This document shows, piece after piece, positions 11,556 to 24,120 of a stretch of DNA of 64,000 nt. The notes beneath the pieces are model-generated. The model made no database searches and was not told where the DNA came from. It was given only the letters and a program-made list of their open reading frames with translations. Numbering within the stretch: the stretch's first letter is position 1; each line of letters opens with the position of its first letter. The translations under genes and the position numbers were made by a program. Origin of the DNA: Balanoglossus misakiensis (Eukaryota > Hemichordata); contig CM082586.2 of assembly GCA_040954595.2 (NCBI GenBank), forward strand, positions 1 through 64,000, written 5' to 3'.

Positions 11556-14500
11556 CGTAACGGCGCGGTGTATCCGGGCCAAGTTGCCGGCGACTTCCGG
11601 TGGTAATGGCGCGGTGAAACTGAGCCAAGTTGCCGGCGACTTCCTGTCGTAACGGCGCGGTGAATCTGGGCAAAGTTGCCGGCGACTTCCGGTCGTAACG
11701 GCGCGGTGAATCCGGGCCAAGTTGATGGCGACTTCCTGTGAATCCGGGCCAAGTTGCCGGCGACTTCCTGTCGTAACGGCGCGGTGAATCTGGGCCAAGT
11801 TGCCGGCGACTTCCGGTCGTAACGGCGCGGTGAATCTGGGCCAAGTTGCCGTTGATTTCCTGTGGTAACGGCGCGGTGAATCTGGGTCAAGTTGATGGCG
11901 ACTTCCTGTGAATCCGGGCCAAGTTGCCGGCGACTTCCGGTGGTAATGGCGCGGTGAAACTGAGCCAAGTTGCCGGCGACTTCCTGTCGTAACGGCGCGG
12001 TGAATCTGGGCAAAGTTGCCGGCGACTTCCGGTCGTAACGGCGCGGTGAATCCGGGCCAAGTTGATGGCGACTTCCTGTGAATCCGGGCGAAGTTGCCGG
12101 CGACTTCCTGTCGTAACGGCGCGGTGAATCTGGGCAAAGTTGCCGGCGACTTCCGGTCGTAACGGCGCGGTGAATCCGGGCCAAGTTGCCGGAGACTTCC
12201 TGTGAATCCAGGCCAAGTTGCCAGCGACTTCCGGTGGTAACGGCGCGGTGAAACTGGGCCAAGTTGCCGGCGACTTCCAGTCGTAACGGCGCCGTGAAAC
12301 TGGGCCAAGTTGCCGGCGACTTCCTGTCGTAACGGCGCGGTGAATCTGGGCAAAGTTGCCGGCGACTTCCGGTGGTAACCGCGCGGTGAATCCGGGCCAA
12401 GTTGCCGGCGACTTCCGGTGGTAATGGCGCGGTGAATCTGGCCCAAGTTGCTGGCGACTTCCTGTCGTAACGGCGCGGTGAATCTGGGCAAAGTTGCCGG
12501 CGACTTCCGGTCGTAACGGCGCGGTGAATCCGGGCCAAGTTAATGGCGACTTCCTGTGAATCCGGGCCAAGTTGCCGGCGACTTCCTGTCGTAACGGCGC
12601 GGTGAATCTGGGCCAAGTTGCCGGCGACTTCCGGTCGTAACGGCGCGGTGAATCTGGGCCAAGTTGCCGTTGATTTCCTGTGGTAACGGCGCGGTGAATC
12701 TGGGCCAAGTTGATGGCGACTTCCTGTGAATCCGGGCCAAGTTGCCGGCGACTTCCGGTGGTAATGGCACGATGAAACTGAGCCAAGTTGCCGGCGACTT
12801 CCTGTCGTAACGGCGCGGTGAATCTGGGCAAAGTTGCCGGCGACTTCCGGTCGTAACGGCGCGGTGAATCCGGGCCAAGTTGATGGCGACTTCCTGTGAA
12901 TCCGGGCCAAGTTGCCGGCGACTTCCTGTCGTAACGGCGCGGTGAATCTGGGCAAAGTTGCCGGAGACTTCCTGTGAATCCGGGCCAAGTTGCCAGCGAC
13001 TTCCGGTGGTAACGGCGCGGTGAAACTGGGCCAAGTTGCCGGCGACTTCCAGTCGTAACGGCGCGGTGAATCTGGGCAAAGTTGCCGGCGACTTCCGGTC
13101 GTAACGGCGCGGTGAATCCGGGCCAAGTTGCCGGCGACTTCCGGTGGTAACGGCGCGGTGAATCTGGGCCAAGTTGCCGTTGATTTCCTGTGGTAACGGC
13201 GCAGTGAATCTGGGCCAAGTTGATGGCGACTTCCTGTGAATACGGGCCAAGTTGCCGGCGACTTCCGGTGGTAATAGCGGTGAAACTGAGCCAAGTTGCC
13301 GGCGACTTCCTGTCGTAACGGCGCGGTGAATCTGGGCCAAGTTGCCGGCGACTTCCGGTCGTAACGGCGCGGTGAATCCGGGCCAAGTTGCCGTTGATTT
13401 CCTGTGGTAACGGCGCGGTGAATCTGGGCCAAGTTGATGGCGACTTCCTGTGAATCCGGGCCAAGTTGCCGGCGACTTCCGGTGGTAATGGCGCGGTGAA
13501 ACTGAGCCAAGTTGCCGGCGACTTCCTGTCGTAACGGCGCGGTGAATCCGGGCCAAGTTGATGGCGACTTCCCGTGAATCCGGGCCAAGTTGCCGGCGAC
13601 TTCCTGTCGTAACGGTGCGGTGAATCTGGGCCAAGTTGCCGGCGACTTCCGGTCGTAACGGCACGGTGAATCTGGGCCAAGTTGCCATTGATTTCCTGTG
13701 GTAACGGCGCGGTGAATCTGGGCCAAGTTGATGGCGACTTCCTGTGAATCCGGGCCAAGTTGCCGGCGACTTCCGGTGGTAATGGCGCGGTGAAACTGAG
13801 CCAAGTTGCCGGCGACTTCCTGTCGTAACTGCGCGGTGAAACTGAGCCAAGTTGCCGGCGACTTCCTGTCGTAACTGCGCGGTGAATCCGGGCCAAGTTG
13901 ATGGCGACTTCCTGTGAATCCGGGCCAAGTTGCCGGCGACTTCCTGTCGTAACGGCGCGGTGAATCAGGGCCAAGTTGCCGTTGATTTCCTGTGGTAACG
14001 GCGCGGTGAATCTGGGCCAAGTTGATGGCGACTTCCTGTGAATCCGGGCCAAGTTGCCGGCGACTTCCGGTGGTAATGGTGCGGTGAAACTGAGCCAAGT
14101 TGCCGGCGACTTCCGGTCGTAACGGCGCGGTGCATCTGGGCAAAGTTTCCGGCGACTTCCGGTCGTAACGGCGCGGTGAATCCGGGCCAAGTTGATGGCG
14201 ACTTCCTGTGAATCCGGGCCAAGTTGCCGGCGACTTCCTGTCGTAACGGCGCGGTGAAACTGAGCCAAGTTGCCGGCGACTTCCTGTCGTAACGGCGCGG
14301 TGAATCTGGGCAAAGTTGCCGGCGACTTCCGGTCGTAACGGCGCGGTGAATCCGGGCCAAGTTGATGGCGACTTCCTGTGAATCCGGGCCAAGTTGCCGG
14401 CGACTTCCTGTCGTAACGGCGCGGTGAATCTGGGCAATGTTGCCGGCGACTTCCGGTCGTAACGGCGCGGTGAATCCGGGCCAAGTTGCCGGAGACTTCC

Positions 14501-15788
14501 TGTGAATCCGGGCCAAGTTGCCAGCGACTTCCGGTGGTAACGGCGCGGTGAATCCGGGCCAAGTTGCCGTTGATTTCCTGTGGTAACGGCGCGGTGAATC
14601 TGGGCCAAGTTGATGGCGACTTCCTGTGAATCCGGGCCAAGTTGCCGGCGACTTCCGGTGGTAATGGCGCGGTGAAACTGAGCCAAGTTGCCGGCGACTT
14701 CCTGTCGTAACGGAGCGGTGAATCCGGGCCAAGTTGATGGCGACTTCCTGTGAATCCGGGCCAAGTTGCCGGCGACTTCCTGTCGTAACGGTGCGGTGAA
14801 TCTGGGCAAAGTTGCCGGCGACTTCCGGTCGTAACGGCACGGTGAATCTGGGCCAAGTTGCCATTGATTTCCTGTGGTAACGGTGCGGTGAATCTGGGCC
14901 AAGTTGATGGCGACTTCCTGTGAATCCGGGCCAAGTTGCCGGCGACTTCCGGTGGTAATGGCGCGGTGAAACTGAGCCAAGTTGCCGGCGACTTCCTGTC
15001 GTAACGGCGCGGTGAATCTGGGCAAAGTTGCCGGCGACTTCCGGTCGTAACGGCGCGGTGAATCCGGGCCAAGTTGATGGCGACTTCCTGTGAATCCGGG
15101 CCAAGTTGCCGGCGACTTCCTGTCGTAACGGCGCGGTGAATCTGGGCAAAGTTGCCGGCGACTTCCGGTCGTAACGGCGCGGTGAATCCGGGCCAAGTTG
15201 ATGGCGACTTCCTGTGAATCCGGGCCAAGTTGCCGGCGACTTCCTGTCGTAACGGCGCGGTGAAACTGAGCCAAGTTGCCGGCGACTTCCTGTCGTAACG
15301 GCGCGGTGAATCTGGGCAAAGTTGCCGGCGACTTCCGGTCGTAACGGCGCGGTGAATCCGGGCCAAGTTGATGGCGACTTCCTGTGAATCCGGGCCAAGT
15401 TGCCGGCGACTTCCTGTCGTAACGGCGCGGTGAATCTGGGCAAAGTTGCCGGCGACTTCCGGTCGTAACGGCGCGGTGAATCCGGGCCAAGTTGCCGGAG
15501 ACTTCCTGTGAATCCGGGCCAAGTTGCCAGCGACTTCCGGTGGTAACGGCGCGGTGAAACTGGGCCAAGTTGCCGGCGACTTCCTGTCGTAACGGCGTGG
15601 TGAATCTGGGCAATGTTGCCGGCGACTTCCGGTCGTAACGGCGCGGTGAATCCGGGCCAAGTTGCCGGCGACTTCCGGTGGTAACGGCGCGGTGAATCTG
15701 GGCCAAGTTGCCGGAGACTTCCTGTGAATCCGGGTCAAGTTTCCGGCGACTTCCGGTGGTAACGGCGCGGTGAAACTGGGCCAAGTTG

Positions 15789-17213
15789 CCGCCAAGATTC
15801 ACCGCGCCATTACCACAGGAAATCGCCGGCAACTTGGCCCAGATTCACCGCGCCGTTACGACAGGAAGTCGCAGGCAACTTTGCCCAGATTCACCGCACC
15901 GTTACGACAGGAAGTCGCCGGCAACTTGGCCCGGATTCACCGGAAGTCGCTGGCAACTTGGCCCGGATTCACAGGAAGTCTCCGGCAACTTGGCCCAGAT
16001 TCACCGCGCCGTTACCACCGGAAGTCGCCGGCAACTTGGCCCGGATTCACCGCGCCGTTACGACCGGAAGTCGCCGGCAACATTGCCCAGATTCACCGCG
16101 CCGTTACGACAGGAAGTCGCCGGCAACTTGGCCCAGTTTCACCGCGCCGTTACCACCGGAAGTCGCTGGCAACTTGGCCCGGATTCACAGGAAGTCTCCG
16201 GCAACTTGGCCCGGATTCACCGCGCCGTTACGACCGGAAGTCGCCGGCAACTTTGCCCAGATTCACCGCGCCGTTACGACAGGAAGTCGCCGGCAACTTG
16301 GCCCGGATTCACAGGAAGTCGCCATCAACTTGGCCCGGATTCACCGCGCCGTTACGACCGGAAGTCGCCGGCAACTTTGCCCAGATTCACCGCGCCGTTA
16401 CGACAGGAAGTCGCCGGCAACTTGGCTCAGTTTCACCGCGCCGTTACGACAGGAAGTCGCCGGCAACTTGGCCCGGATTCACAGGAAGTCGCCATCAACT
16501 TGGCCCGGATTCACCGCGCCGTTACGACCGGAAGTCGCCGGCAACTTTGCCCAGATTCACCGCGCCGTTACGACAGGAAGTCGCCGGCAACTTGGCCCGG
16601 ATTCACAGGAAGTCGCCATCAACTTGGCCCGGATTCACCGCGCCGTTACGACCGGAAGTCGCCGGCAACTTTGCCCAGATTCACTGCGCCGTTACGACAG
16701 GAAGTCGCCGGCAACTTGGCTCAGTTTCACCGCGCCATTACCACCGGAAGTCGCCGGCAACTTGGCCCGGATTCACAGGAAGTCGCCATCAACTTGGCCC
16801 AGATTCACCGCGCCGTTACCACAGGAAATCAATGGCAACTTGGCCCAGATTCACCGTGCCGTTACGACCGGAAGTCGCCGGCAACTTTGCCCAGATTCAC
16901 CGCACCGTTACGACAGGAAGTCGCCGGCAACTTGGCCCGGATTCACAGGAAGTCGCCATCAACTTGGCCCGGATTCACCGCGCCGTTACGACAGGAAGTC
17001 GCCGGCAACTTGGCTCAGTTTCACCGCGCCATTACCACCGGAAGTCGCCGGCAACTTGGCCCGGATTCACAGGAAGTCGCCATCAACTTGGCCCAGATTC
17101 ACCGCGCCGTTACCACAGGAAATCAACGGCAACTTGGCCCGGATTCACCGCGCCGTTACCACCGGAAGTCGCTGGCAACTTGGCCCGGATTCACAGGAAG
17201 TCTCCGGCAACTT
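15789..17213. repeat. Inverted 1.42-kb segment of the 46-bp array
   Basis: Between these points every unit is reverse-complemented (ATTCACCGCGCCGTTACGAC and GGAAGTCGCCGGCAACTTGG), flanked on both sides by the normal orientation. The right junction holds a near-perfect palindrome, GGCAACTTG-GCGG-CAAGTTGCC, at about 17199-17220. The left junction has array arms facing each other around a spacer of about 20 bp. The stop-free strand flips here, so open frames are on the + strand only in this segment. Confidence 0.95.
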
Positions 17214-20200
17214 GGCGGCAAGTTGCCGGCGATTTCCTGTGGTAATGGCGCGGTGAATCTGGGCCAAGTTGATGGCGACTTCCTGTGAATCCGGGCCAAG
17301 TTGCGGCGACTTCCGGTGGTAACGGCGCGGTGAATCTGGGCCAAGTTGCCGTTGATTTCCTGTGGTAACGGCGCGGTGAATCTGGGCCAAGTTGATGGCG
17401 ACTTACTGTGAATCCGGGCCAAGTTGCCGGCGACTTCCGGTGGTAATAGCGGTGAAACTGAGCCAAGTTACCGGCGACTTCCGGTGGTAACGGCGCAGTG
17501 AAACTGAGCCAAGTTGCCGGCGACTTCCTGTCGTAACGGCGCGGTGAATCTGGGCCAAGTTGATGGCGACTTCCTGTGAATCCGGGCCAAGTTGCCGGCG
17601 ACTTCCTGTCGTAACGGCGCAGTGAATCTGGGCAAAGTTGCCGGCGACTTCCGGTCGTAACGGCGCGGTGAATCCGGGCCAAGTTGCCGGAGACTTCCTG
17701 TGAATCCGGGCCAAGTTGCCAGCGACTTCCGGTGGTAACGGCGCGGTGAAACTGGGCCAAGTTGCCGGCGACTTCCTGTCGTAACGGCGCGGTGAATCTG
17801 GGCAAAGATTCCGGCGACTTCCGGTCGTAACGGCGCGGTGAATCCGGGCCAAGTTGCCGGCGACTTCCGGTGGTAACGGCGCGGTGAATCTGGGCCAAGT
17901 TGCCGGAGACTTCCTGTGAATCCGGGCCAAGTTGCCATCGACTTCCGGTGGTAACGGCGCGGTGAATCTGGGCCAAGTTGCCGGCGACTTCCTGTCGTAA
18001 CGGCGCGGTGAATCTGGGCCAAGTTGCCGGCGATTTCCTGTGGTAATGGCGCGGTGAATCTGGGCCAAGTTGATGGCGACTTCCTGCGAATCAGGGCCAA
18101 GTTGCGGCGACTTCCGGTGGTAACGGCGCGGTGAATCTGGGCCAAGTTGCCGTTGATTTCCTGTGGTAACGGCGCGGTGAATCTGGGCCAAGTTGATGGC
18201 GACTTCCTGTGAATCCGGGCCAAGTTGCCGGCGACTTCCGGTGGTAATAGCGGTGAAACTGAGCCAAGTTGCCGGCGACTTCCTGTCGTAACGGCGCGGT
18301 GAATCTGGGCAAAGTTGCCGGCGACTTCCGGTCGTAACGGCGCGGTGAATCCGGGCCAAGTTGCCGTTGATTTCCTGTGGTAACGGCGCGGTGAATCTGG
18401 GCCAAGTTGATGGCGACTTCCTGTGAATCCGGGCCAAGTTGCCGGCGACTTCCGGTGGTAATGGCGCGGTGAAACTGAGCCAAGTTACCGGCGAATTCCT
18501 GTCGTAACGGCGCGGTGAATCTGGGCAAAGTTGCCGGCGACTTCCGGTCGTAACGGCGCGGTGAATCCGGGCCAAGTTGCCGGAGACTTCCTGTGAATCC
18601 TGGCCAAGTTGCCAGCGACTTCCGGTGGTAACGGCGCGGTGAATCTGGGCCAAGTTGCCGGCGACTTCCTGTCGTAACGGCACGGTGAATCTGGGCCAAG
18701 TTGCCGGCGATTTCCTGTGGTAATGGCGCGGTGAATCTGGGCCAAGTTGATGGCGACTTCCTGTGAATCCGGGCCAAGTTGCGGCGACTTCCGGTCGTAA
18801 CGGCGCGGTGAATCTAGGCCAAGTTGCCGGCGACTTCCTGTGGTAACGGCGCGGTGAATCCGGGCCAAGTTGCGGCGACTTCCGGTCGTAACGGCGCGGT
18901 GAATCCAGGCCAATTTGCCGGCGACTTCCGGTCGTAACGGCGCGGTGAAACTGGGCCAAGTTGCCGTTGATTTCCTGTGGTAACGGCGCGGTGAATCTGG
19001 GCCAAGTTGATGGCGACTTCCTGTGAATCCGGGCCAAGTTGCCGGCGACTTCCGGTGGTAACGGCCCAGTGAAACTGAGCCAAGTTGCCGGCGACTTCCT
19101 GTCGTAACGGCGCGGTGAATCTGGGCAAAGTTGCCGGCGACTTCCGGTCGTAACGGCGCGGTGAATCCGGGCCAAGTTGATGGCGACTTCCTGTGAATCC
19201 GGGCCAAGTTGCCGGCGACTTCCTGTCGTAACGGCGCGGTGAATCTGGGCCAAGTTGCCGTTGATTTCCTGTGGTAATGGCGCGGTGAATCTGGGCCAAG
19301 TTGATGGCGACTTCCTGTGAATCCGGGCCAAGTTGCCGGCGACTTCCGGTGGTAATGGCGCGGTGAAACTGAGCCAAGTTGCCGGCGACTTCCTGTCGTA
19401 ACGGCGCGGTGAATCTGGGCAAAGTTGCCGGCGACTTCCGGTCGTAACGGCGCGGTGAATCCGGGCCAAGTTGATGGCGACTTCCTGTGAATCCGGGCCA
19501 AGTTGCCGGCGACTTCCTGTCGTAACGGCGCGGTGAATCTGGGCAAAGTTGCCGGCGACTTCCGGTCGTAACGGCGCGGTGAATCCGGGCCAAGTTGCCG
19601 GAGACTTCCTGTGAATCCGGGCCAAGTTGCCGGCGACTTCCGGTGGTAATAGCGGTGAAACTGAGCCAAGTTGCCGGCGACTTCCTGTCGTAACGGCGCG
19701 GTGAATCTGGGCAAAGTTGCCGGCGACTTCCGGTCGTAACGGCGCGGTGAATCCGGGCCAAGTTGATGGCGACTTCCTGTGAATCCGGGCCAAGTTGCCG
19801 GCGACTTCCTGTCGTAACGGCGCGGTGAATCTGGGCCAAGTTGCCGTTGATTTCCTGTGGTAACGGCGCGGTGAATCTGGGCCAAGTTGATGGCGACTTC
19901 CTGTGAATCCGGGCCAAGTTGCCGGCGACTTCCGGTGGTAATGGCACGGTGAAACTGAGCCAAGTTGCCGGCGACTTCCTGTCGTAACGGCGCGGTGAAT
20001 CTGGGCAAAGTTGCCGGCGACTTCCGGTCGTAACGGCGCGGTGAATCCGGGCGAAGTTGATGGCGACTTCCTGTGAATCCGGGCCAAGTTGCCGGCGACT
20101 TCCTGTCGTAACGGCGCGGTGAATCTGGGCAAAGTTGCCGGCGACTTCCGGTCGTAACGGCGCGGTGAATCCGGGCCAAGTTGCCGGAGACTTCCTGTGA

Positions 20201-20520
20201 ATCCGGGCCAAGTTGCCGGCGACTTCCGGTGGTAATAGCGGTGAAACTGAGCCAAGTTGCCGGCGACTTCCTGTCGTAACGGCGCGGTGAATCTGGGCAA
20301 AGTTGCCGGCGACTTCCGGTCGTAACGGCGCGGTGAATCCGGGCCAAGTTGCCGTTGATTTCCTGTGGTAACGGCGCGGTGAATCTGGGCCAAGTTGATG
20401 GCGACTTCCTGTGAATCCGGGCCAAGTTGCCGGCGACTTCCGGTGGTAATGGCGCGGTGAAACTGAGCCAAGTTACCGGCGACTTCCTGTCGTAACGGCG
20501 CGGTGAATCTGGGCAAAGTT

Positions 20521-22027
20521 GCCGGCGACTTCCTGTGAATCCGGGCCAAGTTGCCGGCGACTTCCGGTGGTAACGGCCCAGTGAAACTGAGCCAAGTTGC
20601 CGGCGACTTCCTGTCGTAACGGCGCGGTGAATCTGGGCAAAGTTGCCGGCGACTTCCGGTCGTAACGGCGCGGTGAATCCGGGCCAAGTTGATGGCGACT
20701 TCCTGTGAATCCGGGCCAAGTTGCCGGCGACTTCCTGTCGTAACGGCGCGGTGAATCTGGGCCAAGTTGCCGTTGATTTCCTGTGGTAACGGCGCGGTGA
20801 ATCTGGGCCAAGTTGATGGCGACTTCCTGTGAATCCGGGCCAAGTTGCCGGCGACTTCCGGTGGTAATGGCGCGGTGAAACTGAGCCAAGTTGCCGGCGA
20901 CTTCCTGTCGTAACGGCGCGGTGAATCTGGGCAAAGTTGCCAGCGACTTCCGGTGAATCCGGGCCAAGTTGCCGGCGACTTCCTGTCGTAACGGTGCGGT
21001 GAAACTGAGCCAAGTTGCCGGCGACTTCCTGTCGTAACGGCGCGGTGAATCTGGGCAAAGTTGCCGGCGACTTCCGGTCGTAACGGCGCGGTGAATCCGG
21101 GCCAAGTTGATGGTGACTTCCTGTGAATCCGGGCCAAGTTGCCGGCGACTTCCTGTCGTAACGGCGCGGTGAATCTGGGCAAAGTTGCCGGCGACTTCCG
21201 GTCGTAACGGCGCGGTGAATCTGGGCCAAGTTGCCGTTGATTTCCTGTGGTAACGGCGCGGTGAATCTGGGCAAAGTTGCCGGCGACTTCCTGTGAATCC
21301 GGGCCAAGTTGCCGGCGACTTCCGGTGGTAACGGCCCAGTGAAACTGAGCCAAGTTGCCGGCGACTTCCTGTCGTAACGGCGCGGTGAATCTGGGCAAAG
21401 TTGCCGGCGACTTCCGGTCGTAACGGCGCGGTGAATCCGGGCCAAGTTGATGGCGACTTCCTGTGAATCCGGGCCAAGTTGCCGGCGACTTCCTGTCGTA
21501 ACGGCGCGGTGAATCTGGGCCAAGTTGCCGTTGATTTCCTGTGGTAACGGCGCGGTGAATCTGGGCCAAGTTGATGGCGACTTCCTGTGAATCCGGGCCA
21601 AGTTGCCGGCGACTTCCGGTGGTAATGGCGCGGTGAAACTGAGCCAAGTTGCCGGCGACTTCCTGTCGTAACGGCGCGGTGAATCTGGGCAAAGTTGCCA
21701 GCGACTTCCGGTGAATCCGGGCCAAGTTGCCGGCGACTTCCTGTCGTAACGGTGCGGTGAAACTGAGCCAAGTTGCCGGCGACTTCCTGTCGTAACGGCG
21801 CGGTGAATCTGGGCAAAGTTGCCGGCGACTTCCGGTCGTAACGGCGCGGTGAATCCGGGCCAAGTTGATGGTGACTTCCTGTGAATCCGGGCCAAGTTGC
21901 CGGCGACTTCCTGTCGTAACGGCGCGGTGAATCTGGGCAAAGTTGCCGGCGACTTCCGGTCGTAACGGCGCGGTGAATCTGGGCCAAGTTGCCGTTGATT
22001 TCCTGTGGTAACGGCGCGGTGAATCTG
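20521..22027. repeat. Tandem 758-bp segmental duplication
   Basis: Segments starting at 20521 and 21279 share a 758-bp offset, including the rare 32-bp form TTGCCAGCGACTTCCGGTGA (CAGCGACTTC at 20941 and 21699), the GGTAACGGCCCAGTGAAAC variant and the GATGGTGACTTCC variant. The copies diverge again near 22027. Confidence 0.85.
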
Positions 22028-24120
22028 GGCCAAGTTGATGGCGACTTCCTGTGAATCCGGGCCAATTTGCCGGCGACTTCCGGTGGTAATGGCGCGGTGA
22101 AACTGAGCCAAGTTGCTGGCGACTTCCTGTCGTAACGGCGCGGTGAATCTGGGCAAAGTTGCCGGCGACTTCCGGTCGTAACGGCGCGGTGAATCCGGGC
22201 CAAGTTGCCGGCGACTTCCGGTGGTAATGGCGCGGTGAATCTGGGCCAAGTTGCCGGCGACTTCCTGTCGTAACGGCGCGGTGAATCTGGGCCAAGTTGC
22301 CGGCGATTTCCTGTGGTAATGGCGCGGTGAATCTGGGCCAAGTTGATGGCGACTTCCTGTGAATCCGGGCCAAGTTGCCGGCGACTTCCGGTGGTAATAG
22401 CGGTGAAACTGAGCCAAGTTGCCGGCGACTTCCTGTCGTAACGGCGCGGTGAATCTGGGCAAAGTTGCCGGCGACTTCCGGTCGTAACGGCGCGGTGAAT
22501 CCGGGCCAAGTTGCCGTTGATTTCCTGTGGTAACGGCGCGGTGAATCTGGGCCAAGTTGATGGCGACTTCCTGTGAATCCGGGCCAAGTTGCCGGCGACT
22601 TCCGGTGGTAATGGCGCGGTGAAACTGAGCCAAGTTGCCGGCGACTTCCTGTCGTAACGGCGCGGTGAATCTGGCCAAAGTTGCCGGCGACTTCCGGTCG
22701 TAACGGCGCGGTGAATCCGGGCGAAGTTGCCGGAGACTTCCTGTGAATCCGGGCCAAGTTGCCAGCGACTTCCGGTGGTAACGGCGCGGTGAATCTGGGC
22801 CAAGTTGCCGCCGACTTCCTGTCGTAACGGCACGGTGAATCTGGGCCAAGTTGCCGGCGATTTCCTGTGGTAATGGCGCGGTGAATCTGGGCCAAGTTGA
22901 TGGCGACTTCCGGTGGTAACGGCGCGGTGAATCTGGGCCAAGTTGCCGGAGACTTCCTGTGAATCCGGGCCAAGTTGCCAGCGACTTCCGGTGGTAACGG
23001 CGCGGTGAATCTGGGCCAAGTTGCGGCGACTTCCGGTCGTAACGGCGCGGTGAATCCGGGCCAAGTTGCCGGCGACTTCCGGTGGTAACGGCGCGGTGAA
23101 ACTGAGCCAAGTTGCCGGCGACTTCCTGTCGTAACGGCGCGGTGAATCTGGGCAAAGTTGCCGGCGACTTCCGGTCGTAACGGCGCGGTGAATCCGGGCC
23201 AAGTTGCCGGCGACTTCCGGTGGTAACGGCGCGGTGAAACTGAGCCAAGTTGCCGGCGACTTCCTGTCGTAACGGCGCGGTGAATCTGGGCAAAGTTGCC
23301 GGCGACTTCCGGTCGTAACGGCGCGGTGAATCGTGGCCAAGTTGATGGCGACTTCCTGTGAATCGGGCCAAGTTGCCGGCGACTTCCTGTCGTAACGGCG
23401 CGGTGAATCTGGGCCAAGTTGCCGTTGATTTCCTGTGGTAACGGCGCGGTGAATCTGGGCCAAGTTGATGGCGACTTCCTGTGAATCCGGGCCAAGTTGC
23501 CGGCGACTTCCTGTCGTAACGGCGCGGTGAATCTGGGCCAAGTTGCCGTTGATTTCCTGTGGTAACGGCGCGGTGAATCTGGGCCAAGTTGATGGCGACT
23601 TCCTGTGAATCCGGGCAAAGTTGCCGGCGACTTCCGGTGGTAATGGCGCGGTGAAACTGAGCCAAGTTGCCGGCGACTTCCTGTCGTAACGGCGCGGTGA
23701 ATCTGGGCAAAGTTGCCGGCGACTTCCGGTCGTAACGGCGCGGTGAATCCGGGCCAAGTTGATGGCGACTTCCTGTGAATCCGGGCCAAGTTGCCGGCGA
23801 CTTCCTGTCGTAACGGCGCGGTGAATCTGGGCAAAGTTGCCGGCGACTTCCGGTCGTAACGGCGCGGTGAATCCGGGCCAAGTTGATGGCGACTTCCTGT
23901 GAATCCGGGCCAAGTTGCCGGCGACTTCCTGTCGTAACGGCGCGGTGAATCTGGGCAAAGTTGCCGGCGACTTCCGGTCGTAACGGCGCGGTGAATCCAG
24001 GCCAAGTTGCCGGAGACTTCCTGTGAATCCGGGCCAAGTTGCCAGCGACTTCCGGTGGTAACGGTGCGGTGAAACTGGGCCAAGTTGCCGGCGACTTCCT
24101 GTCGTAACGGCGCGGTGAAT

